A stretch of DNA of 64,000 nt from the NCBI RefSeq assembly GCF_900168265.1, contig NZ_FVZF01000006.1, forward strand, positions 59,964 through 123,963. The letters run 5' to 3'. A program made the translations under genes and the position numbers. The notes beneath the pieces were generated by a model. It did not search any database, was not told where the DNA came from, and was given only the letters and a program-made list of their open reading frames with translations. Origin of the DNA: Salegentibacter salarius (GTDB lineage Bacteria > Bacteroidota > Bacteroidia > Flavobacteriales > Flavobacteriaceae). The first letter of the stretch is position 1; each line of letters starts with the position of its first letter. Below are positions 1-7,159 of the stretch, piece after piece.

Positions 1-1329
1 GTACAAAAAGAATTTACTCAAATAGTTATTTTTTCGGGTCTTCCAATTTCGGTTTATGAGAAATTTCAAACTCAAAATTGTATAATTAAAGAATTATATG
101 ATTTTATTGAACCGGGGCAAACCTGGTTTTTTCGAAAATTAAAAGAAAACGCACATTTACAGCTTAACAAGCCAGAAAATTTCGGGATTCAGGATAACTT
201 AAAGACTACGTATTCAAATTCAAATAGTAGACGAGGCAAGGTAACCCGCGGAATTTTTAAGTGGGCGAAACATTTTAATTCTGAAAATTGGATAGGTTTA
301 TACAATAAACTTCAACAAAAAAGTTTTGCAAATCATTCTTCAACTAAAAATTATAGAAAACTTCTAAGTCAGTATAAACCTGGTCTTCTTTTTTTTACTC
401 ATCAAAGACCTCCTTATATCGCTCCACTTTTATACGCTGCGGAAAAAGAAAAAATTAAAACTTGTAGCTTTATTTTTAGTTGGGATAATCTTGCTTCTAA
501 AGGAAGAATGGCGGGAAATTTTAACCATTATTTGGTATGGAGTGGGTTGATGAAAGATGAACTACTTCAGTTTTATGGTAGAATTTCAGATAAACAGGTT
601 CAAGTGGTGGGAACTCCACAGTTTGAACCTTATGTGATGCCAGAGTACAGTAGTACTAAAAATGAATTCCATAATCGGTTTGACCTGGATTCTGAATTGA
701 AGACTATTTGCTTTAGTTGTGGAGATGTCTCAACCAGTGCAAACGATCCGTTATATATTGAAACCATAGCCGAGGCTTTAATAAAAAATGAAATTGAGGG
801 AAATCTTAATTTTCTTGTAAGAACCTCCCCGGCAGAGGAACCTGAAAGATTTACTTATTTACGGGAAAAATATCCTTTTATAAAGTGGAATTATCCCGCC
901 TGGACCCAAAGCAGAAGTGATCATTCTGAAACCTGGTCGCAACGAATTCCCTCAACCAAAGATCTTAAAGACCTTAGGATGATTTTAGAATTTTCAGATC
1001 TCGGTATTAATATGTGTTCTACAATGAGCCTGGATTTTATGGTTTTCGATAAACCGGTAATAAATCCGGTTTTTGGTAATGAAAATAACGGACTTTATAA
1101 CGATCAGCGCTTTTTAAAATATGCCCACTATAAAAAAGTGGTTGAAAGCGCTGCGGTTATAATAGCCAAAAATAAAAAGGAATTAATAGCAGGAATAAAA
1201 ACATATTTAGAAAAACCAGGCTTGCATTCCCCGAAACGTAAATCTTTGTTGCGATTGCAAATAGGTAAACCTCTTAAGGGAACTAGTGCAGGGATTGCAG
1301 CTTCACTAAAACAACTTTCAAAAGCTTGA
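1..1329 (+). CDS. CDP-glycerol-transferase-like glycosyltransferase, 5' end missing
   Basis: The frame is open from base 1, so the start lies upstream and the 442 residues visible are the C-terminal part. An internal ATG at 508 is not the true start, because the coding pattern continues before it. Recognisable blocks are SWDNLASKGRM (about residue 160), VVGTPQFEPY (about 202) and a late MCSTMSLDFMVFDKPVI stretch, where a Cys-Ser-Thr loop precedes the acceptor-domain helix, as in the GT-B fold of CDP-glycerol:polyol glycerophosphotransferases and related polysaccharide enzymes. Inference: it transfers a sugar or glycerol phosphate during cell-surface polysaccharide synthesis in the cytosol. 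It overlaps the next glycosyltransferase by 4 bp (TTGA). The exact donor cannot be told from sequence. Confidence 0.7.
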   Translation, partial: VQKEFTQIVIFSGLPISVYEKFQTQNCIIKELYDFIEPGQTWFFRKLKENAHLQLNKPENFGIQDNLKTTYSNSNSRRGKVTRGIFKWAKHFNSENWIGLYNKLQQKSFANHSSTKNYRKLLSQYKPGLLFFTHQRPPYIAPLLYAAEKEKIKTCSFIFSWDNLASKGRMAGNFNHYLVWSGLMKDELLQFYGRISDKQVQVVGTPQFEPYVMPEYSSTKNEFHNRFDLDSELKTICFSCGDVSTSANDPLYIETIAEALIKNEIEGNLNFLVRTSPAEEPERFTYLREKYPFIKWNYPAWTQSRSDHSETWSQRIPSTKDLKDLRMILEFSDLGINMCSTMSLDFMVFDKPVINPVFGNENNGLYNDQRFLKYAHYKKVVESAAVIIAKNKKELIAGIKTYLEKPGLHSPKRKSLLRLQIGKPLKGTSAGIAASLKQLSKA

Positions 1330-2402
1330 AAAGTTCAAAGCACATAGCGGTAATTTGCAACTATGAACTAAAACCAGAGAGGATAGGTGGAATGGACCGC
1401 TTCTTTATAGCCTACGACCAGGCTTGTAAAGAAAAAGGTTATGAAGTAGATTGGTTTTTTAGTAACAGCGAGGTTCATTCTTTTTATAAAAATTTAAAGG
1501 TTTTTGTTTCTGAAGGAATTGCCGCAGAAAAGCAATTTCTTGAATATTCAAAGGATTTAATGCGGTATGATATTGTAATTACTCATTTCGTTGCTTTATG
1601 TACACCATTTTTTCAGAAGTTAAAAAATGAACGGGAAGCTTATATAATTGCGGTAGATCATAATCCAAGACCGCTTAACGGACTTCCAATTAAAAAGAAA
1701 TTGAGAAATAAGATAAAGGGAGTTTTATACTCTAAGTATATTGATTGTTTCGTAGGAGTATCGAAATATACGGTTAGTTGTATTTTAGAAGATTACGGCA
1801 GCCATTTAAGAAGGAAGACGCTACTTGTTTATAACGGAATAAAAACTTCTTTATATGAAGAAAGAAAATCCGAAAATTTTGGAAAGATGATCGTGGCTTC
1901 TCATTTGAGAGAATCAAAAGGGATCCAGGATCTCATTGAGGCTGTGAATTTGTTGCCCGAAGAAAATAAAGTCTACCTTAAGATAGATATATACGGAGAA
2001 GGCCCAATGCAAATGGAGTTAGAACGCAAAGTAGAGTTATATGACCTGGAAAATCAAATCACTTTTAAAGGAAGTTCTTCTGAATTGCCTAATCTGTTGC
2101 AAGAATATTCCTTTTTATTACAACCTACTTATATGGAATGCTTTAGTCTATCTATTTTAGAAAGTCTTGCCGCAAATGTCCCGGTAATTACTACTCCGGT
2201 TGGCGGAAATCCAGAGATCATCAAAGAAGGAGAAAATGGATTTATTTTTAAAGCTGGCCATATACAAACCTTATCTTCTATTATAGACAAGGTTTTACAG
2301 AAGCAATATAAAATTGATAAGAAAGTAAACCTGTTAATTAAAGAACAATTTTCACTGGAAAGAATGGTAGAAGAACATATAAAATTGTTGCCATGCACAT
2401 AG
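1326..2402 (+). CDS. GT4-family glycosyltransferase
   Basis: A 358-residue GT-B enzyme. The N-terminal half has a Gly-rich acceptor loop (ERIGGMDRF, about residue 18). The C-terminal half opens with a nucleotide-sugar-domain strand (MIVASHLRESKGIQDLIEA, about 190) and carries the EX7E block MECFSLSILES (about 270), followed by VPVITTPVGGNPEII, all diagnostic of GT4 retaining transferases. The start is a TTG that overlaps the preceding stop (TTGA). The start is plausible because the Rossmann strand KHIAVICNYE follows at once. It overlaps the downstream GT4 gene by 10 bp, so the genes are probably translationally coupled. It likely adds one sugar of the polysaccharide repeat unit; the sugar is unknown. 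Confidence 0.85.
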   Translation: MKSSKHIAVICNYELKPERIGGMDRFFIAYDQACKEKGYEVDWFFSNSEVHSFYKNLKVFVSEGIAAEKQFLEYSKDLMRYDIVITHFVALCTPFFQKLKNEREAYIIAVDHNPRPLNGLPIKKKLRNKIKGVLYSKYIDCFVGVSKYTVSCILEDYGSHLRRKTLLVYNGIKTSLYEERKSENFGKMIVASHLRESKGIQDLIEAVNLLPEENKVYLKIDIYGEGPMQMELERKVELYDLENQITFKGSSSELPNLLQEYSFLLQPTYMECFSLSILESLAANVPVITTPVGGNPEIIKEGENGFIFKAGHIQTLSSIIDKVLQKQYKIDKKVNLLIKEQFSLERMVEEHIKLLPCT

Positions 2403-3541
2403 GATTTCTTACCCCTGAATATCCACACCCTAAATCTACATCATCGGGCGGACTCGGCACAAGTATTAAAAACCTGGCATCTTCTCTTGTGGCAGAAAAT
2501 ATAAAAGTAAGTGTATTCGTCTATGGGCAAAAAACATCACTCAGGTTTAAAGAGAACAATATTGATTTCCATTTTATTGAACAGATAAAATATAAGTTTT
2601 TTGGATGGTATCTTTATAGGAAATATTTACAGGCCTATCTAAATAGTGCGATAACTAAAAATAAAATTGATCTTATAGAAGCGCCAGACTGGACAGGGAT
2701 TACTGCTTTTATGAAGTTTCAATGTCCCTTGATTATTCGAATGAATGGATCTGATGCTTATTTCTGTGCTTTGGAAAGTAGGAAACAGAAATTTAAAAAT
2801 CGCTTTTTTGAAAATTCAGCATTAAGATCGGCAGATGTTCTTGTTTCGGTAAGTCGTTTCACTGCAGAGAAAACCAGGGAAATATTTAAGTTAAAAGAGG
2901 ATATAGAAGTTATTCCAAATAGTATTGAGGCAAATAAGTTCTCAGGAGCTGAAGAAGTAGCGGTTAAAAACAGGGTTTTGTATTTTGGGACCCTTATAAG
3001 GAAAAAGGGGGTGCTGGAACTTACCGAAATTTTTAATGAAGTAATTTATGGAAATTCGGAAGCAGAATTATTTCTTATTGGTAAAGATGTGGTAGATATT
3101 TTTGAAGACAAATCTACCCTGGAATTGTTTCAAGAAAGATTAAGTGTTCAAGCTGCAAACCAGGTTAAATATTTTCCCGAAGTAAGTTATTCAGAGATAA
3201 AAGAACATATTTCCCGAGCAGCTGTAATCGTTCTGCCCAGTTTTGCAGAGGCTTTACCAATGACCTGGCTGGAAGCCATGGCAATGGAAAAGCCACTGGT
3301 TACCTCAAACATTGGTTGGGCAAAAGAAGTAATGCTTAACGGGGTAACTGGATTTACTGAAAATCCCAAAGATCATAAAGCTTATGCCGAAAAAATCCTT
3401 TACTTGTTAGATAATCCTTGTGAGGCGGCTGAAATGGGTAAGGCAGCTAGAGATAGAGTGAAAAAGAAATTTTCTACTGAGGTAGTGGTGGATCAGAATA
3501 TTAAGTTCTATAATTCTGTATTAAAACCGGATTCGAATTGA
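2393..3541 (+). CDS. GT4-family glycosyltransferase
   Basis: A 382-residue GT-B enzyme beginning MHIGFLTPEYPHP with the SSGGLGTSI glycine loop that binds the phosphate of the sugar donor in the GT4 family. The C-terminal domain has VLYFGTLIRKKGVLEL (about 197) and the EX7E block FAEALPMTWLEAMAMEKP (about 287), then VTSNIGWAKEV. Length and layout are normal for the family. It starts 10 bp inside the previous gene and ends in a 4-bp overlap with the next, so it sits in one transcription unit with them. Specificity cannot be read from the sequence. Confidence 0.87.
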   Translation: MHIGFLTPEYPHPKSTSSGGLGTSIKNLASSLVAENIKVSVFVYGQKTSLRFKENNIDFHFIEQIKYKFFGWYLYRKYLQAYLNSAITKNKIDLIEAPDWTGITAFMKFQCPLIIRMNGSDAYFCALESRKQKFKNRFFENSALRSADVLVSVSRFTAEKTREIFKLKEDIEVIPNSIEANKFSGAEEVAVKNRVLYFGTLIRKKGVLELTEIFNEVIYGNSEAELFLIGKDVVDIFEDKSTLELFQERLSVQAANQVKYFPEVSYSEIKEHISRAAVIVLPSFAEALPMTWLEAMAMEKPLVTSNIGWAKEVMLNGVTGFTENPKDHKAYAEKILYLLDNPCEAAEMGKAARDRVKKKFSTEVVVDQNIKFYNSVLKPDSN

Positions 3542-5088
3542 TTATTATTTCTCATATAAACGCAAAAAAGCAAGTGCAGGTTATTAGGAATGATAACCCA
3601 CAGACCGGATTTTCTGAATCACTGGTAAAAGCATTTTGGGAGGTATGCGAAAAATATCCAAAAGATCTAATTTTATGGCAGGAAGAAGGTATAGAGATCA
3701 ATACCGAATCTATTGATGAGGTATTTCAACACTCATTAGTTATGGCCTCCTATCCGGTTAAGGAATACTTTATTCCTGATACTATTGGTTATGTAGATCA
3801 GCTTCCTTTTGTTAATCCCAGTAAAAACGTGAAATATCCTACCTGGAGGATGAGTGTGGCTATTGGAGGTGTTTATGGGGAAACTGCTCTAAGATTAAAA
3901 TCTCCTTTGAAAGAGATAAGTGATTTTGGTGTTTTAATTAATAGTATCGCCAAGATAGGGCAGCAAAACACCCTATTTTGCTATAGCCATCCGGCTTTGT
4001 TGAAAAAAAGCAACAGGAAATTGAGTTTGGTTAAAACAGAGACAAAAGATCTCTTTTCTTTTGTTGCTCAACATTACAAAAAAGTAAGATTACTTATATT
4101 ATTATTTTGCTTTATTCGATATGAAAAAAAATTCCCGATTTGGTCTTTTCTTACCAGTCTATTTAAAAAATCCTTTTTTCAGTTTCAAGTTGAGTTTCCT
4201 GAATTAGAGAAAAAGGCGGAGTGGATCATTAATGAAAGCATTGACGTTATTATCCCAACCTTAGGCAGGCCAAAATATTTAAAGAATGTTTTAATAGATT
4301 TGAAAAATCAAAAATTACTACCTACCAGGGTCATAATTGTGGAGCAAAATCCTGAGGTGAACTCGGAGTCAGAATTAGACTATTTAAAATCTGAAACCTG
4401 GCCTTTTGAGATTGTTCACCATTTCACCCATCAGTTGGGGGCATGTAATGCCAGAAATATTGCGCTGGATCAAGTAAAATCTAATTGGGTATTTTTTGCC
4501 GATGATGATATAAGATTTCAGCCAGACTTATTGCAAAATGTAGTAAAAGAGGCATCCCACTATCAAATTCAGGCCATTAACTTAAATTGTAAACAACCGG
4601 ACGAAGAAACCGTTTTTGAGAAAATAAAACAATGGGGCAGCTTTGGGGCGGGAACTAGTATAGTAAAAAGTTTTTACGCCCGACAATGCCGGTTCTCTGA
4701 GGTATTTGAATTTGGTTTTGGTGAAGATGCTGATTTTGGAATGCAATTACGTAATAAGGGTTGTGACATTATTTATCATCCACAAATTCAGACTTTACAT
4801 TTAAAGGCGCCTAGCGGAGGTTTCAGAAAAAAACTTAATTTGCCCTGGGAAAATAGTGAATTATTACCTAAGCCTTCTCCAACTTTAATGGCTTATGCTA
4901 TAAAATATTATACTCGGAAACAGTTAAAAGGTTATCAGCTTTCCTTATATCTGAAATTTTACTCTCGGCAGAAAGAAAAGAATCCGGTTAAATATATTAA
5001 AATAGTGCAAAAAAGATGGAGGTTAAGTGAGGATTGGGCGGTCAAGATATTAAATCAGCATTCTAAAAACCCTATAGTGAAGTCTTAA
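3538..5088 (+). CDS. GT2 glycosyltransferase with a large N-terminal extension
   Basis: The 516-residue protein has two parts. Residues 1 to about 225 form a domain I do not recognise; it contains PTWRMSVAIGGVYG and a hydrophobic stretch near 180. From about residue 236 an ordinary GT-A domain starts with IDVIIPTLGRP, continues with QLGACNARNIALDQ and has the metal-binding DDD triplet in WVFFADDDI (about 323); FGFGEDADFGMQLR (about 396) holds the acidic residues expected near the catalytic base. This makes it an inverting GT2 transferase of surface polysaccharide synthesis. The start is TTG in a 4-bp TTGA overlap. The N-terminal domain may be an acceptor- or partner-binding module, which is inference. 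Confidence 0.8.
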   Translation: MIIISHINAKKQVQVIRNDNPQTGFSESLVKAFWEVCEKYPKDLILWQEEGIEINTESIDEVFQHSLVMASYPVKEYFIPDTIGYVDQLPFVNPSKNVKYPTWRMSVAIGGVYGETALRLKSPLKEISDFGVLINSIAKIGQQNTLFCYSHPALLKKSNRKLSLVKTETKDLFSFVAQHYKKVRLLILLFCFIRYEKKFPIWSFLTSLFKKSFFQFQVEFPELEKKAEWIINESIDVIIPTLGRPKYLKNVLIDLKNQKLLPTRVIIVEQNPEVNSESELDYLKSETWPFEIVHHFTHQLGACNARNIALDQVKSNWVFFADDDIRFQPDLLQNVVKEASHYQIQAINLNCKQPDEETVFEKIKQWGSFGAGTSIVKSFYARQCRFSEVFEFGFGEDADFGMQLRNKGCDIIYHPQIQTLHLKAPSGGFRKKLNLPWENSELLPKPSPTLMAYAIKYYTRKQLKGYQLSLYLKFYSRQKEKNPVKYIKIVQKRWRLSEDWAVKILNQHSKNPIVKS

Positions 5089-5109
5089 AAGTATCAGTAA
5101 CAGATTTTA

Positions 5110-5117
5110 TATATTTG
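5110..5117 (+). promoter_or_regulatory. possible internal promoter -7 element (TATATTTG)
   Basis: This is a perfect match to the Bacteroidota -7 consensus TAnnTTTG, 36 bp before the next start, in the only real gap (65 bp) among the first glycosyltransferase genes. No good TTTG -33 element stands at the usual distance, so the call is weak. Confidence 0.3.
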
Positions 5118-5153
5118 CTTAGGCTTCATTTTTGTTAGTCTTAAAATTTCTGA

Positions 5154-6167
5154 ATGAAATTCACCTTAATCGTTTGCACCTACCAGAGGCCGGGGCCTTT
5201 GTTAACATTACTTAAATCAGTATCCAAACAAACACTTTTTCCGAATCAAATTCTTATTATAGATGGTTCTAAGAATGATGAGACGCAAAAGGAACTTCAA
5301 GGATATTCTATTAAAAACCTGGAATACTTCAAGGTGGAAGAAGATAATCGGGGACTCACAAAGCAGCGAAATTTCGGTATAGAAAGAGTAGTCACTTCTT
5401 CGGAAATTGTTTGTTTTCTGGATGATGATATTGTGATTACTCCAACATATTTCCAAAATCTTTTAGATACTTACCGAAAATTTCCTGATGCCCTTGGGGT
5501 TGGGGGATATATTAAAAATGAAGTAGAATGGATAAAAGATAAGGAGGTTATAAAATTTAATGAATTTGAATATGACGGATTTACAAGAAAATTGGGAAGC
5601 AGGCACCTGCTTAGAAAGAAGCTAGGCTTACAGCCAGATGTTCCACCGGGATATATGCCCAAATTTTCTAATGGCTATGCCATTGGATTTCTACCACCTA
5701 CCGGGAAAAGCTATAAAGTAGAAAGTTTTATGGGTGGTGTTGCTTCCTACCGAAAAGATCTTTTTAATAAAATTAAATTTTCATCTTACTTTGAAGGCTA
5801 TGGCCTTTATGAAGATATGGATTTTTGCCTGAGAGCTTCAAAATTAGGTCAGCTATACGTTAATACTGCAGCACAACTTTATCATCATCACAATGAATCT
5901 GGTCGTCCCAATCAGTTTAAATACGGCAAAATGGTAATAAGGAATGGTTGGTATGTATGGCGGGTAAAATATCCTTCACCGGGTTTAAAGTCGAAGATAA
6001 AATGGCACGCTACAGCTTTTTTATTAACTTTAGTTCGATTCAGTAATGTACTGACCACTTCACAAATACTGACCACTTCACAAAGAAAAAAGGCTTTTAC
6101 AGAGAGTCTCGGGCGAGTAGCAGGATGGTGGAGTTTGCTCTGGAATAAACCGAAAAGTGATAAATGA
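5154..6167 (+). CDS. GT2-family glycosyltransferase
   Basis: A 337-residue GT-A enzyme. It begins with the typical FTLIVCTYQRPGPLLTLL strand and helix, has GLTKQRNFGIERV and the DXD-type triplet in VCFLDDDIVI (about 90). FMGGVASYRKDLF (about 190) is the acceptor-side loop and GYGLYEDMDFCLR (about 221) holds the ED motif of GT2 enzymes. It probably adds one sugar to the lipid-linked repeat unit. Near the C-terminus the six codons LTTSQI are tandemly repeated as LTTSQR (positions 6051-6086). It overlaps the next gene by 4 bp (ATGA). Confidence 0.88.
   Translation: MKFTLIVCTYQRPGPLLTLLKSVSKQTLFPNQILIIDGSKNDETQKELQGYSIKNLEYFKVEEDNRGLTKQRNFGIERVVTSSEIVCFLDDDIVITPTYFQNLLDTYRKFPDALGVGGYIKNEVEWIKDKEVIKFNEFEYDGFTRKLGSRHLLRKKLGLQPDVPPGYMPKFSNGYAIGFLPPTGKSYKVESFMGGVASYRKDLFNKIKFSSYFEGYGLYEDMDFCLRASKLGQLYVNTAAQLYHHHNESGRPNQFKYGKMVIRNGWYVWRVKYPSPGLKSKIKWHATAFLLTLVRFSNVLTTSQILTTSQRKKAFTESLGRVAGWWSLLWNKPKSDK
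6051..6086 (+). repeat. in-frame 18-bp tandem duplication inside a GT2 gene
   Basis: Two adjacent 18-bp units, ctgaccacttcacaaata and ctgaccacttcacaaaga, share their first 16 bases. They add six residues (LTTSQI then LTTSQR) to the C-terminal helix region of the glycosyltransferase. The near identity suggests a recent slippage event. Confidence 0.9.
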
Positions 6168-7159
6168 GAAAATCTATAATTAAGTTTGCAGTTATCGCAT
6201 TTTGTTGTGGATTGATCGTTCTCATGATCTTTAATTATAGATATCCATTTATAACTCCGGCCGTAGGAAATTGGTCAGTTGGTTATATGCAAACCCCAAA
6301 GCTGTTTCCCGCACCAAAATTGGACGAAAATAACATTTTTAGTTACAAAGAAATCGATGCTTTAATACCTGAAGATATTGATTATATAGCTGATCCTTTT
6401 TTTATTCAGGATAGTTCAAAATTTTATCTGTTTACCGAGTTAAAGGGAAGAGGGAATGCCAATATTGCTTTGTTCTCCTCAAAGGATGGAAATAATTATC
6501 AATACCGGGGAATAGTTCTGGATGAAGATTTTCATCTTTCTTATCCGCAAGTCTTTAAATATAAGCATGAATATTATATGCTTCCGGAAGCAAAAGGCTC
6601 CGGTAATGTTTTATTATATAAAGCTAAAAGATTTCCTATGGAATGGGAAATTTCAGATACATTGCTTAAAGATACTTCCATAAAAGATCCTTCAATTTTA
6701 TTGAGTGATGAGCTAAATCTCATTGTTGGAGTAAACGATAATCTCGAACAACTTTTCTTCACCGCTGATTCTTTAGATGGAAAATGGAGAGAACATCCGA
6801 ATTACAAATCAAGATGGGGTAATGAGAGTAGACCCGGAGGTCGATTTTTTAAAGTAGATGAAGAATGGTATTTGCCGGTTCAAAACAGAACGCTGGGATA
6901 TGGGACCGGTATTTCAATACATAAACTGAAGAACAATTCTGGACAATTAGAGTTAACTTTAGCCCATAAAATGTATCTGGGTCCACAACCAGAAATTCTC
7001 TGGTTTAATCGGGGGATGCATCACCTGGATGTGCAGTCAAACGAAAAGGGATATTATATGGTATACGACGGGGATAGAAATACAGATGGAGAAAAGGCTT
7101 TTCAATATAAAAGAACTTTAAAATTTAATTTTATAGATCTTTATAATCTTTTTCAATAA
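6164..7159 (+). CDS. membrane-anchored beta-propeller protein of the GINT1-N-terminal-like type
   Basis: A 331-residue protein with one N-terminal membrane segment (about residues 7-26), so most of it lies outside the cytoplasm. Repeated blade-like strands follow: DYIADPFFIQ, FYLFTELKGRGNANIALF, FHLSYPQVFKYKHEYYMLPEA, SIKDPSILL and ESRPGGRFFKVDEEWYLPVQ. This pattern of DPF, PEA and RPGG blocks is what I know from the five-bladed propeller domain next to glycosyl- or formyl-transferases (the N-terminal domain named after plant GINT1). Inside a glycosyltransferase operon it probably recognises or trims the polysaccharide. Its reaction is unknown, and a glycoside hydrolase of the GH43/68 fold is an alternative. 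It abuts the next gene with no spacer. Confidence 0.6.
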   Translation: MRKSIIKFAVIAFCCGLIVLMIFNYRYPFITPAVGNWSVGYMQTPKLFPAPKLDENNIFSYKEIDALIPEDIDYIADPFFIQDSSKFYLFTELKGRGNANIALFSSKDGNNYQYRGIVLDEDFHLSYPQVFKYKHEYYMLPEAKGSGNVLLYKAKRFPMEWEISDTLLKDTSIKDPSILLSDELNLIVGVNDNLEQLFFTADSLDGKWREHPNYKSRWGNESRPGGRFFKVDEEWYLPVQNRTLGYGTGISIHKLKNNSGQLELTLAHKMYLGPQPEILWFNRGMHHLDVQSNEKGYYMVYDGDRNTDGEKAFQYKRTLKFNFIDLYNLFQ

